The position numbers and the translations under genes are program-made. DNA of 64,000 nt, from the NCBI RefSeq assembly GCF_011617245.1, contig NZ_CP050152.1:3400503-3464502 (forward strand), in the 5' to 3' direction. A model generated the notes under the pieces. It had not been told where the DNA came from. It ran no database searches and worked only from the letters and a program-made list of their open reading frames with translations. The stretch is from Brevibacterium atlanticum (lineage in GTDB: Bacteria; Actinomycetota; Actinomycetes; Actinomycetales; Brevibacteriaceae). Below are positions 1 to 8,390 of this stretch, piece by piece (positions within the stretch are counted from its first letter, which is position 1; each line of letters opens with the position of its first letter).

Positions 1-866
1 CAGGACTGTCCCTGGCGGGCGAATCGGGTCGACAGCAGCACCTGCTGGAGGGTGTCGTCGTCGTTCGAGTCGGGGAAGATGATGTTCGGGGACTTGCCGC
101 CGAGCTCCATCGACGAATGTGCGAGGCGGCCGCCGGCCACCTCGGCGACGTGACGACCGACGCTCGTCGAACCGGTGAACGAGACCTTGTCGACGTCCGG
201 GTGGACGTTGAGGGCCTCACCGATGACCGAGCCCTTGCCGGTGACGACGTTGAGCACGCCGGCGGGGAGGATGTCGGCGATGATCTCGGCCATCTTGAGG
301 ATGGTCAGCGGCGCATCCTCGGCGCACTTGAGAACAATGGTGTTGCCGGCTGCGAGCGCGGCAGGGGTCTTGAACGCCGCGATCATCAGCGGGGAGTTCC
401 ACGGCAGGATGCCGGCGACGACCCCGAGCGGCACGCGCTTGGTGTATTGGAGCTGTCCGTCACCGGCGGGCAGAGTGTTGCCCTTGACCTCTCCGGCGAC
501 GCCGCCCATGTAGCGGAACAGGTCGGCCAGGGTGATGGTCTCGGGGCGGGCCTGCGTGCGGATCGCGTTTCCGGTGTCGATCGCGGTCAGCTGGGCCAGC
601 TCCTCCGAGGCGGCTTCGAGCGCATCCGCGCAGGCCAGCAGCTTCTTCTGGCGTTCCTTGAATGGCACAGCCGCCCACTCGGGGAAGGCCTTCCGCGCGG
701 CCTTGACGGCACGATCGGCGTCGGCCTCCTTGCCGTTGGGCACCTTCGCGATGACGACGTTTCGGTCGATCGGGGTGATGACATCGGTGGTGTCGCCGTC
801 AGCGGCATCGACCCACTCGCCGCCGATGAGCATCTTCCAGTTCTTGGCCTCGGGGAAATCCGACAT
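1..866 (-). CDS. aldehyde dehydrogenase, 5' part only
   Basis: Oxidises an aldehyde to the acid with NAD(P)+. Only the first 288 residues are inside the window and the frame is still open at the left edge. Landmarks are IGGEW (14-18), the cofactor-binding PWNSPL (155-160), FTGST (230-234) and ELGGKSP (254-260). The last complete residues are GQS, followed by a partial TG- codon, exactly where the family has its catalytic cysteine. The ATG at 866 has AAAGGAC upstream on the minus strand. Substrate specificity cannot be read from this part; betaine-aldehyde, aminobutyraldehyde and general aldehyde dehydrogenases all look like this. The family call is firm. Confidence 0.93.
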   Translation of the reverse strand, partial: MSDFPEAKNWKMLIGGEWVDAADGDTTDVITPIDRNVVIAKVPNGKEADADRAVKAARKAFPEWAAVPFKERQKKLLACADALEAASEELAQLTAIDTGNAIRTQARPETITLADLFRYMGGVAGEVKGNTLPAGDGQLQYTKRVPLGVVAGILPWNSPLMIAAFKTPAALAAGNTIVLKCAEDAPLTILKMAEIIADILPAGVLNVVTGKGSVIGEALNVHPDVDKVSFTGSTSVGRHVAEVAGGRLAHSSMELGGKSPNIIFPDSNDDDTLQQVLLSTRFARQGQS

Positions 867-1090
867 TCTCGTCCTTTCGTTCAACGATGAACTCCTGCCA
901 CGAGCTTATCGCCTCGCCCCGTCCGGAAAGAACGGTGGACCGATGGGCGATACTGCACACCAGGTCTGCGGTCCGTGCACACGTGCACGGGTGAGTGCAG
1001 TTGAGTGCACACGCGAGGCCCTCCGACTGTCAGATGGATTCCCTCGCCGAGGCGGCGCGACGAAATGTGCGGCGTTGCCCGCCGAAGGTC

Positions 1091-1151
1091 ATTGTTTGGT
1101 CGATCCGCCGTGATTTCATCAAGGCAGACCGCGGTGGATCGACCGAACAAT
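1091..1151 (-). repeat. 61-bp palindromic element, copy A
   Basis: The arms start ATTGTTTGGTCGATCC and end with its near reverse complement GGATCGACCGAACAAT; the 20-nt arms pair with 2 mismatches around a 21-nt centre. The reverse complement of this copy aligns without gaps to 49327-49387 over all 61 positions, with differences mainly in the centre. It is intergenic, upstream of ung. No transposase is nearby, so it looks like a small non-autonomous or REP-like palindromic repeat. Confidence 0.85.
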
Positions 1152-1270
1152 CCGGGCGAACCGGCGGTGTGCCCAGTTCCATTCGCCGAGGCTGCCCTGA
1201 CGTTCGCGCCCGAGCCCGGCGAAAGAGTCCCGCCTCCCGCACCAGTGCGACCGCTGCGGCACGGCCTCGC

Positions 1271-1276
1271 TACACT
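1271..1276 (+). promoter_or_regulatory. -10 box of leaderless ung transcript
   Basis: TACACT followed by 7 nt and the ATG at 1284; no ribosome binding site lies between. The spacing puts the transcription start at or next to the start codon. Confidence 0.6.
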
Positions 1277-1283
1277 CGTGCCC

Positions 1284-1985
1284 ATGACGTCGACGCCTCC
1301 GATGACCGAAATCATGTCCCCCGATTGGGCCGAGGCCCTGGCCGGGGTCGAGGACCGTATCCATGCGATGGGCGATTTCCTCCGCGCCGAACTCGCCGCC
1401 GGCCGCGAGTACCTTCCCACCGGGTCGAATGTGTTCCGCGCCTTCGCCGAACCGCTCGCCGAGGTGAAGGTCCTCATCGTCGGTCAGGATCCCTACCCGA
1501 CGCCGGGGCATCCGATCGGCCTGTCGTTCGCCGTCGACCCTGAGGTCCGTCCACTCCCCCGATCGCTGGGCAACATCTATAAGGAGCTCGAGGCCGATCT
1601 CGGCATCGCCCCGGCCGCCCATGGAGATCTGCGTGCGTGGTCACGGCAGGGAGTGATGCTGCTCAACCGGGCACTCACCGTCGCCCCGGGCCAACCGGCC
1701 TCCCACCGCGGCAAGGGCTGGGAGGAGATCACCGAACGCGCGATCACAGCGCTGACCGAACGGGATCAGCCCCTCGTCGCGATCCTCTGGGGCAGGGATG
1801 CCCGCAATCTCGCACCGCTGCTGACATCGGGCACCGCCGAGGTGGCCATCATCGAATCCCCGCACCCGTCACCGTTGTCGGCCAGCCGCGGGTTCTTCGG
1901 CTCCCGCCCGTTCTCACGGGTCAATGAGCTGCTCGGGCAGAAGGGGATCGCGCCCATCGACTGGGCGCTGCCGCCGCAGGGCTGA
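1284..1985 (+). CDS. ung: uracil-DNA glycosylase
   Basis: Removes uracil from DNA as the first step of base-excision repair, in the cytoplasm. The 233-residue protein has the catalytic water-activating motif GQDPYP (67-72) and the minor-groove motif HPSPLS (194-199), the two signatures of family 1 UDG, and its length is typical. The reading frame is open upstream to 1005, but the ATG at 1284 gives the usual N-terminus. It lies 7 nt after the -10 box TACACT (1271-1276), so the mRNA is probably leaderless. The gene converges on thrE. Confidence 0.96.
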   Translation: MTSTPPMTEIMSPDWAEALAGVEDRIHAMGDFLRAELAAGREYLPTGSNVFRAFAEPLAEVKVLIVGQDPYPTPGHPIGLSFAVDPEVRPLPRSLGNIYKELEADLGIAPAAHGDLRAWSRQGVMLLNRALTVAPGQPASHRGKGWEEITERAITALTERDQPLVAILWGRDARNLAPLLTSGTAEVAIIESPHPSPLSASRGFFGSRPFSRVNELLGQKGIAPIDWALPPQG

Positions 1986-2027
1986 GCCCTCATTACTCAG
2001 AACTGAGCCCTCAGGGCGTAGCCCTCA
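1982..2027 (-). repeat. stop-codon-containing repeats after thrE
   Basis: Reading the minus strand from the thrE stop, the unit TGAGGGCTACGCCC is followed by TGAGGGCTCAGTTC and, after a short spacer, by TGAGGGCTCAGCCC, which overlaps the end of ung. Each unit starts with TGA. See the finding on gene 3' ends that repeat their stop codon. Confidence 0.6.
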
Positions 2028-3848
2028 CGAGTCGGTCTGCGCCCCTGCCTGTGGCCCCGTCTGCGTCTTCGTCCCGCCGGTCTGGACGGTGTCGATGACC
2101 GCGGTCGCCGGCTCGCCGCTGCGCACCGATTCGACCTTCTCCTCCGCCGAGCTGCGGCTCTTGAGGTTCTTCAGCGGCAGCGCAAGATAGCTGCCGAACA
2201 CGGCCCCGACGGCCAGGGCCGCATTCGCCAGGATCGCGGTGAACAGCGAGGACAGCCCCACGGCGAAGGAGACGTTCTCCGAGTCCGAAGCGATCTGGTA
2301 GACAGCGGTGAAGATCGACAGCCCCTGCAGCAGGGTGTAGATGCCGGGGATCATGAGCACGATCGCCGGTGCGCCGAGTCGCAGCGCCAACGGCCTGGAC
2401 AGGAACCCGGTGACGGTGGCCGCGAGCAGGCTGGCGAGCACATTGTCGATGTGCAGCAGGGTCAGCGACATCATCGTGATGTGCGAAGCGAGTCCGACCA
2501 GGGCGGCCGGCAGGATGAAGCGCCGTCTGGCCGACATCGCCACGGCACCGGACATCGAGACCACCGTGGCCGCGAACATCGACAGGATGGCGGTGACCAC
2601 ATGCGGACTCGTCTTCGGTACGAGCACCTCGATATGGCTGAGCCCGATCGCCTGTCCGCACACGACGCCCAAGGCGATGCCGGAGACGATGCCCGCCAGC
2701 GTCATGAACACTCCGACCACGCGCCCGGCGGCGGTGAGCGGGAAGTTCGTCAACGCGTCCTGCACGGCCGAATAGAGCGACTGCGTCGGCAGCAGCAGAA
2801 CGATGCCGGCAGCCACGAGGTACTGCGGTGAGGCGATGATCCCGATGTCACCGGCGATCGTGGCGATGAGCGTCGCCGCCGCGGCTTGGAGCGCCGTGAT
2901 GAAGAACGACGGCAGATGCGTCCGGCCGATCCACTTGCCGACCTGGAAGATGAGGATGGCCATGGCGATGCCCAACGGCACCGCGATCGGGCCTCCCCCG
3001 AGCAGGAGGACCAGCGCACCGACCATCATCCCCCAGGCACCGGTGGTGAACCACTGTGGGAACGGCCGGCGCTGGGACCGGATCGCGTCGAGGCGGTTGC
3101 GTGCCTCGTTGAACTCGAGTCGACCATCGACGAGGTCGGTCACGAGTTTGTGCACCGAGGCGAGCTTCGCATAGTGCGTGGATTCGCCGCGGTTGACCCG
3201 CATCACCGTCAGCAGCCTGCCGTCGGAGGTCGAATAGTGCACGACGAGGGTGTTCGACGTCAGGTCCACCTCGACGGTGGCGAGACCGCAGGCGGTGCAG
3301 GCGGCGATGACCGAGACCTCGACATCGCTGGTGCCGGCACCGGCGCGCATCATCATCGCCGCGATGTCGGCGGCGAGGTCGAGGATCATCCGTGCCTCGT
3401 CCTCGCTCGGCTCGGTCGCCTGCACCGGCGCCTGGTACGGGGTGCCCTTGAGCGCAGTGACGATCGGCACCGGCTGGGTGTTCGTCGTGGTGGTGCCCGA
3501 GACGAGTTTGCCGACGGTGCGTCGGGCGACCTTCTGGGCGATCCGCTGAGATGCGCCGAGGTGGTCGGTCCTGGGCTTCGCCCGTCCTCCGCTCCGGCTC
3601 GGTTTCGCCGCCTTCGCGGCCGCTGCCTTGGCGACGTCCTCGGGTCGGGTGCCGCTCGGGGTCTCCCGCAGTTCGGCCAGTCTCTGCAGGCGTGTGCGTT
3701 CGAGCAGCTCCCTCAGGGCCTGGGATCCGGCCTCCGGGTTGCCGTTCGCGCTCGGGGACGGGGACGAACCGTGGACGGGACCGGGCGCGGTCGGGTCATC
3801 GACCCGCGCCTCGGCGGTGGTGGCGTCTTCGAGGTCGTCGTCGCTCAC
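2025..3848 (-). CDS. thrE: threonine/serine exporter family protein (ThrE)
   Basis: Exports threonine and serine across the cytoplasmic membrane by proton motive force in characterised actinobacterial relatives. The 607-residue protein has a charged low-complexity N-terminus (to about 150), then the soluble DUF1212-type domain (about 150-270, with AGAGTSDVE and RGESTHY), then about 10 hydrophobic segments. The last 45 residues are hydrophilic and rich in Thr and Gln. Its ATG overlaps the stop of the upstream amidohydrolase by 4 bp, so the two are translationally coupled. The length and two-part layout match ThrE; the physiological substrate is inferred from the family. Confidence 0.9.
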   Translation of the reverse strand: MSDDDLEDATTAEARVDDPTAPGPVHGSSPSPSANGNPEAGSQALRELLERTRLQRLAELRETPSGTRPEDVAKAAAAKAAKPSRSGGRAKPRTDHLGASQRIAQKVARRTVGKLVSGTTTTNTQPVPIVTALKGTPYQAPVQATEPSEDEARMILDLAADIAAMMMRAGAGTSDVEVSVIAACTACGLATVEVDLTSNTLVVHYSTSDGRLLTVMRVNRGESTHYAKLASVHKLVTDLVDGRLEFNEARNRLDAIRSQRRPFPQWFTTGAWGMMVGALVLLLGGGPIAVPLGIAMAILIFQVGKWIGRTHLPSFFITALQAAAATLIATIAGDIGIIASPQYLVAAGIVLLLPTQSLYSAVQDALTNFPLTAAGRVVGVFMTLAGIVSGIALGVVCGQAIGLSHIEVLVPKTSPHVVTAILSMFAATVVSMSGAVAMSARRRFILPAALVGLASHITMMSLTLLHIDNVLASLLAATVTGFLSRPLALRLGAPAIVLMIPGIYTLLQGLSIFTAVYQIASDSENVSFAVGLSSLFTAILANAALAVGAVFGSYLALPLKNLKSRSSAEEKVESVRSGEPATAVIDTVQTGGTKTQTGPQAGAQTDS

Positions 3849-5125
3849 GGCTCGCTGATGAGTGTCGGGCCGTGTGGGTCGGCGATGTCCGCGGTTCCCG
3901 TCTGCACGTCGAAGTCGAAGACCCGGCGGCCGGAGACGAACACGGTCTCGGCGCGGGAGTCGAGGTCGAGCGGGTCGCCGGACCAGATGACGATGTCGGC
4001 ATCGCGGCCGGCGGCCAGGCTGCCGAGGCGGTCGTCGAGTCCGAAGATCGCGGCGGGGTTGATCGTCAGGGCCTCGATGGCCACGACCGGGTCGAGTCCT
4101 TCCTTCACGGCCAGGGAAGCCTCATGGATGAGGAAGTTGATCGGGATGACGGGATGGTCGGTGGTCAGGGCGATGCGCACGCCCGCGTTGGCCAAGGAGG
4201 CAGCAGTGGCCAGGGTGCGGTCGCGCAGTTCGACCTTCGACCGGGTGGTCATGAGGGGCCCGAGGATGACGTCGATGCCCTTATCGGCGATGTAGTCGGC
4301 GATCTTGTGGCCTTCGGTGCCGTGGTTGATGACGAGGCGGTACCCGAATTCCTCGGCCAGGCGGATGGCGGTGGCGATGTCGTCGGCACGGTGGCAGTGC
4401 TGGTCCCACGCGAGCGTGCCCTCGAGGACCTCGACGAGGGTCTCCTTGACGAGGTCACGGGCGAACGGGGTGCCCTCGGCCTCGGCGTGATCGCGTTTGG
4501 CCTGGTAGTTCCGGGCCTCGACGAAGGCGTCACGGATGATCTTCGCGGTGCCCATCCTCGTCGACGGGGTGACCTTCTTGTCCCCGTAGACGCGCTTCGG
4601 GTTCTCACCGAGCGCGGACTTCACGGACAGGTCCTGGGTCACGAGCATCTCGTCGACGATCCGGCCCCAGGTCTTCACGAAGGCCGTGCGACCGCCGATG
4701 GGGTTGCCGGATCCGGGTTTGATGAGCGCCGAGGTGACTCCCCCGCGCAACGCATCCTTGAACCCGAGGTCGGTGGGATCGATCGCATCGATCGCCCGCA
4801 GTCCCGCCCCGTTGGGGTCGGTCATCTCGTTCGTGTCATCGCCGGACCAGCCCTCACCGTCCTCATGCACGCCGAGGTGGCCATGGGCTTCGATGAAACC
4901 GGGCAGGACCCAGCGTCCGTCGGCGTCGATGACCTCGGTTCCGGCGGTCAGCGCGGAAGTGTCGACCGACCCGGGCACCACCTCGGCGATGCGGCCGTCG
5001 CGGACGGTCAGCGTGCCCGACTCGATCGCTTCGGTGCGGCGCCCGTTCTCGTCGGCCACGGGCACGATTCGTGCGTTGGTGATGACGAGATCTGTGGAGG
5101 TGGGGACCGGAACCGAACGATACAT
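3845..5125 (-). CDS. amidohydrolase family protein (imidazolonepropionase/dihydroorotase-like fold)
   Basis: Predicted metal-dependent hydrolase of cyclic amides or related bonds. In the 426 residues I see the metal-binding HGH (81-83) after LPGFIEA, later conserved histidines in DQHCHRADD and INHGTEGHK, and TTDHP near the end of the barrel, as in the amidohydrolase superfamily. The ATG at 5125 is chosen because AAGGAG lies 6 nt upstream; the frame is open to 5218 but without such a site. The stop overlaps the thrE start by 4 bp (ATGA). The substrate cannot be deduced; the coupling to an amino-acid exporter suggests a peptide- or amino-acid-derived compound. Confidence 0.88.
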   Translation of the reverse strand: MYRSVPVPTSTDLVITNARIVPVADENGRRTEAIESGTLTVRDGRIAEVVPGSVDTSALTAGTEVIDADGRWVLPGFIEAHGHLGVHEDGEGWSGDDTNEMTDPNGAGLRAIDAIDPTDLGFKDALRGGVTSALIKPGSGNPIGGRTAFVKTWGRIVDEMLVTQDLSVKSALGENPKRVYGDKKVTPSTRMGTAKIIRDAFVEARNYQAKRDHAEAEGTPFARDLVKETLVEVLEGTLAWDQHCHRADDIATAIRLAEEFGYRLVINHGTEGHKIADYIADKGIDVILGPLMTTRSKVELRDRTLATAASLANAGVRIALTTDHPVIPINFLIHEASLAVKEGLDPVVAIEALTINPAAIFGLDDRLGSLAAGRDADIVIWSGDPLDLDSRAETVFVSGRRVFDFDVQTGTADIADPHGPTLISEP

Positions 5126-5240
5126 AGTGCTCCTTGCGAAGGGGTCGGCGGCGACGTTTGGATGCGGTGTCGAGTCTACGCCACCTGAGGGTGCCCACGG
5201 GGAACCCTGCCCGGGCACACGACCCGTGTCAGGCCAGGCG

Positions 5241-5246
5241 TATAGT
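5241..5246 (+). promoter_or_regulatory. -10 box of the SGNH hydrolase gene
   Basis: TATAGT, 34 nt before the ATG at 5281, the best -10 match in the 155-bp divergent gap between the amidohydrolase and SGNH genes. The gene has a leader, unlike many neighbours. Confidence 0.45.
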
Positions 5247-5280
5247 CTGGTGGAATCGACCGAAGAGAGAGGGATCCCTG

Positions 5281-6099
5281 ATGCTCGAGACCATCACCTC
5301 ATACGTCGCTGTCGGAGACTCGTTCAGCGAAGGGCTGATGGATCCGGACCCGCGTGCCGACGACCGTTTCCGCGGGTGGGCCGACCGCCTGGCACTCATG
5401 CTCACCGAATCCGCGGTGGGCTGTCCGGACGTGTCCTATGCCAACCTCGCGATCCGCGGTCGGCTCCTCGATCGCATCATCGACGAGCAGGTGCCTCGTG
5501 CCCTGGAGATCAAGCCGGACCTCGTGAGCCTGTGCGCCGGGGGCAACGACTGCCTGCGACCGAAGGCCGATATCGATGCCCTGGCTGCGAAGTTCGAACG
5601 CGCCGTCGTCGCGCTGCGTGAGGCCGGCATCGAGGTGCTCATGTGCAACGGCTTCGACACCGAGTTCAGCACTCCGCTCATCCGCGCGGTGCGACCGCGA
5701 GTGGGTGTCTACAATGCGCATCTGTGGTCGATCGCGCAGAGGCACGGCTGCCACATGATCGATGTGTGGGGGCTGCGTTCGCTCTACGCTGCGGAGATGT
5801 GGGCCGATGACCGTATCCACCTCTCCCCCAAGGGCCATCACCTCGTCGCCGAGCAGGCTCTGGCCACCCTCGAGTCCGGTCATTCCCTGCCGGTCGAGGG
5901 CTTCGGTATTCCGGCTCGACCGACGCGGGCGATCCGTGAGGTGATGAGCGAGGAGTCTCGGTGGGCCAAGCAGTACCTGGGTCCGTGGGTCGGACGGCGT
6001 CTGCGCGGAGAGTCCTCCGGCGACAAGCTCGATCCGAAGCTGCCCGAACTCACTCGCGTCCGTGACCTCGTCGAACGGGCTGAAGGGACGGCCGGATGA
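5281..6099 (+). CDS. SGNH/GDSL-family hydrolase
   Basis: Predicted esterase or acyl hydrolase. The 272 residues carry block I GDSFSEG (catalytic Ser 14), block III in the form GGNDC (about 87-91), and a C-terminal D-x-x-H in DRIHLSPKGHH that supplies the other catalytic residues. There is no signal peptide, so it is probably cytoplasmic. The ATG at 5281 has GAGAGAGGG upstream. It diverges from the amidohydrolase and is followed by the alpha/beta hydrolase gene after 63 bp, possibly one operon. The spacer repeats TGAGG-type tracts. Confidence 0.88.
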   Translation: MLETITSYVAVGDSFSEGLMDPDPRADDRFRGWADRLALMLTESAVGCPDVSYANLAIRGRLLDRIIDEQVPRALEIKPDLVSLCAGGNDCLRPKADIDALAAKFERAVVALREAGIEVLMCNGFDTEFSTPLIRAVRPRVGVYNAHLWSIAQRHGCHMIDVWGLRSLYAAEMWADDRIHLSPKGHHLVAEQALATLESGHSLPVEGFGIPARPTRAIREVMSEESRWAKQYLGPWVGRRLRGESSGDKLDPKLPELTRVRDLVERAEGTAG

Positions 6100-6162
6100 A
6101 GGTGCCTGCGGTGCGACCGAGTGAGGGTATCGACATGAGGACGGCGGAGTGAGGGCAGAGAA

Positions 6163-7035
6163 GTGAGCGACGAGAGTGCGCGCATCGTCGAACTCGCCGA
6201 GGCGGGTGCGAAGCTCGGTGGTCCGAGCGCGGGTGCCGATGCATCGCTCGATCCGACTCACCGATCCGGAGACCGCGAACCCCTCACACCGAGCGGCGAT
6301 TCCCAGGTCGGTGCGGGTCGAGCGGTGCCCGCGTTCCGGCACGTGTACGGGCCGGCGAAGGAGCAGTTCGTCGAGGTCTACGGCGACCCGGCGGCCGCCT
6401 CAGCGACGGTGGTCTTCGTCCACGGCGGCTACTTCCGTCCCCGCACGGACCTCGCTCACGCTCGCCCCCTGGCTCGAGCGCTGGCCGCGTCCGGGGTGCT
6501 CGTCGCGCTCGTCGAATACCGGCGGGTCGGCGGACAGCCGCGCCTACTCGACGATGTCACTGCGGCCATCGACTCGGTGTGCGCAGAGCTGCCCGGCTGG
6601 GGCGTGAACGGCGCGGCGCGCGAGAACCTCATGGTCTCCGGGCACTCGGCCGGCGGCTGCCTCGTCCTCGCCTGGGCTTCCCATCTGCCGGCAGAGGGAC
6701 CGCGGATCCGCTTGCGACCGCTGGCTCCGGTGACGGACCTGCTGCGCGAGGTGGCGGACGGGCTCGGTGATGGGGCGGTGCTCGACTATATGGGGCTGCG
6801 CCCCGAGGAGGACCTCGCCGCCTATCTGCGCCACGATCCGCGCTCGCGCGCCGCGCTCATCCCGGAGCGCGTTGACGTGCATTCGATCCACGGGGATGCC
6901 GACGGGGTCGTGAACGTCGAATTCTCTCGCGTCTTCCCGGCCGTCTGCACGGAGCTGGCGGGGGCGAACCATGCCGATGTCATCGACCCCGAGTCCCGAT
7001 ACTTCGCGCAGGTCAGCAAGCTGCTGCTCGGCTGA
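6163..7035 (+). CDS. alpha/beta hydrolase, probable kynurenine formamidase of the HGGYF type
   Basis: Likely hydrolyses N-formylkynurenine, the product of the convergent tryptophan 2,3-dioxygenase. In 290 residues the oxyanion motif HGGYF is at 87-91, the nucleophile elbow GHSAG at 160-164 (Ser 162), the acid in HGDADG, and the histidine near ANHADV. This is the carboxylesterase-like arrangement of animal and yeast arylformamidases rather than the metal-dependent bacterial KynB. The GTG at 6163 (AGAGAAGTGAG) is the only plausible start. The function is inferred from motif plus neighbour; a general esterase remains possible. Confidence 0.75.
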   Translation: MSDESARIVELAEAGAKLGGPSAGADASLDPTHRSGDREPLTPSGDSQVGAGRAVPAFRHVYGPAKEQFVEVYGDPAAASATVVFVHGGYFRPRTDLAHARPLARALAASGVLVALVEYRRVGGQPRLLDDVTAAIDSVCAELPGWGVNGAARENLMVSGHSAGGCLVLAWASHLPAEGPRIRLRPLAPVTDLLREVADGLGDGAVLDYMGLRPEEDLAAYLRHDPRSRAALIPERVDVHSIHGDADGVVNVEFSRVFPAVCTELAGANHADVIDPESRYFAQVSKLLLG

Positions 7036-7044
7036 ATCTTCTGC

Positions 7045-7965
7045 TCACACCCCTTCGGGGCTGATCCCGGGGCCGTTCTCGATGCCGGTGCGGATGTCGA
7101 AGAGTTCGGGGAAGAAGGTGAGCTCGAGGGCCTTCTGAAGGAAGCCGACCCCGCTCGACCCGCCCGTGCCGCGCTTCATGCCGATGATCCTCAGCACCGT
7201 GCGCATGTGCCGGTAGCGCCAGATCTGGAAGTTCTCCTCGAGGTCGACGAGCTCTTCGCAGCTTTCGTATTCCTGCCAGTACTTCTGCGGGTTCTCGTAG
7301 ATGATTCGGAATGTCTCGACCAGCTCTTCGTCGAAGGTGTGCGCCTCGGACTTGTCACGGTCGAGCAGGCGCTTGGGCACTGGGAGTCCGCGGCGGGACA
7401 GGCAGGCGAGGAACTCGTCGTAGATGCTCGGCTCGTTCAGGTACTGCTCGAGGGCTGCTCGCGCCTCAGGTTCGCCGTCGAAGACCTGGAGCATGCCGCG
7501 GTTCTTGTTCCCGAGCAGGAACTCCACGGCCCGGTACTGCCAGGATTGGAATCCCGAGGCGCGGCCGAGCTGGTCGCGGAAGCCCACGTATTCGCTCGGG
7601 GTGAGCGTGGCCAGCACGGACCACTGTTCGGTCAGGGTCTTCTGGATGTGCTTGACCCGGGCGATGCGTTTGAGCGCGGTCTGCAGTTCATCGGCGGCGA
7701 TGAGCCGGCGGGCATCGAGGAGTTCGTGGATGACGAGGCGGAACCACAGCTCGGTGGTCTGATGCTGGATGATGAAGAGCATCTCGTCGTGGTGTTCGGG
7801 GCTGCTGACGGGGTGCTGTGCGCCGAGCAGTCGGTCGAGATCGAGATAGGACCCGTAGGTCATCGTCTCTTTCAGGTCCGTGTGGATCCCGGATTCGAGG
7901 TCGCGGACGTTCTGCTCTGCGGTCGTCCGAGCGGCACTGGTCGGAGTCGGTTTCTCGTCGGTCAT
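7045..7965 (-). CDS. kynA: tryptophan 2,3-dioxygenase
   Basis: Heme enzyme that opens the indole ring of L-tryptophan to N-formylkynurenine, the first step of kynurenine catabolism. The 306 residues include the family N-terminus [13 protein letters not shown], the substrate-binding [11 protein letters not shown] region with the distal His, [15 protein letters not shown], and the C-terminal WRYRHMRTV that carries the proximal heme His, then GTGGSSGV. The ATG at 7965 lies 7 nt after TAAGCT (minus strand), a leaderless start. The gene converges on the hydrolase at 6163, with 9 bp between the stops. Confidence 0.96.
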   Translation of the reverse strand: MTDEKPTPTSAARTTAEQNVRDLESGIHTDLKETMTYGSYLDLDRLLGAQHPVSSPEHHDEMLFIIQHQTTELWFRLVIHELLDARRLIAADELQTALKRIARVKHIQKTLTEQWSVLATLTPSEYVGFRDQLGRASGFQSWQYRAVEFLLGNKNRGMLQVFDGEPEARAALEQYLNEPSIYDEFLACLSRRGLPVPKRLLDRDKSEAHTFDEELVETFRIIYENPQKYWQEYESCEELVDLEENFQIWRYRHMRTVLRIIGMKRGTGGSSGVGFLQKALELTFFPELFDIRTGIENGPGISPEGV

Positions 7966-7972
7966 GGCATCA

Positions 7973-7978
7973 AGCTTA
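7973..7978 (-). promoter_or_regulatory. -10 box of leaderless kynA transcript
   Basis: TAAGCT on the minus strand, then TGATGCC, then ATG. No Shine-Dalgarno sequence. The box lies just past the stop codon of the upstream inhibitor-like gene. Confidence 0.55.
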
Positions 7979-7982
7979 GGGG

Positions 7983-8390
7983 TCAGCCGGGGCGTCGCCG
8001 TTCGGGTTCGGTGCTCTCGCGCACCGTGTCGACGAGCCGCTTCCACTCCTCGGGCATCTGCCCCTCACCGAAGCGCACATGGCCGTAACGACTCTCGATG
8101 AGATACGCGTAACGGTCGGCACCGACAGACATTCGACTCGAACCGTCCTCTGCCGCCCCTGCCTCTGCCGATCCTGCTGCTGTCACGCCGGAGGCTGCCG
8201 CTTCCCCGGAAGGCGCTGACTCGGAGTTGTGCCCGGTCCACGGCAGTTCGGCGACGCGGGGTCCGATCTCATCTCGTCGCGCGCTGGCGTCGATGTCGAG
8301 GTCCCACACGAGGAGGAATCCGCCGATCCCTCCGGAGCGTTCGACGAGCACCCGCCCGAAGCCCTCGTCGCCGTCGGAATCCTCGCTCAC
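7983..8390 (-). CDS. emfourin-like inhibitor of the adjacent M4 peptidase
   Basis: A 135-residue protein whose N-terminal strand [13 protein letters not shown] (13-25) and following WDLDID resemble emfourin, the small protein that inhibits protealysin in Serratia. A Ser/Ala/Gly-rich insert (about 45-80) separates this from a C-terminal [12 protein letters not shown] and EEWKRLVD segment. The GTG start at 8390 overlaps the TGA of the M4 peptidase (GTGA), so the inhibitor is made with the enzyme. The pairing and the GG motif carry the assignment; sequence similarity is short, so the functional call is an inference. Confidence 0.62.
   Translation of the reverse strand: MSEDSDGDEGFGRVLVERSGGIGGFLLVWDLDIDASARRDEIGPRVAELPWTGHNSESAPSGEAAASGVTAAGSAEAGAAEDGSSRMSVGADRYAYLIESRYGHVRFGEGQMPEEWKRLVDTVRESTEPERRRPG

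Larger units (their letters stand above)
867..1283. other. divergent intergenic region between aldehyde dehydrogenase and ung
   Basis: This 417-bp region holds the leader of the leftward dehydrogenase gene, the 61-bp palindromic element at 1091-1151 and the leaderless promoter of ung (TACACT at 1271-1276). I see no convincing gene in it: the frames that cross it are upstream extensions of ung or antisense frames without a ribosome binding site. Confidence 0.6.

Noticed and set aside
2886-5188. Long rightward frames of 469 and 545 codons opposite thrE and the amidohydrolase
   Set aside because: They are antisense to two genes with clear family motifs, have Arg/Gly/Asp-rich composition typical of GC-rich shadow frames, and lack ribosome binding sites.
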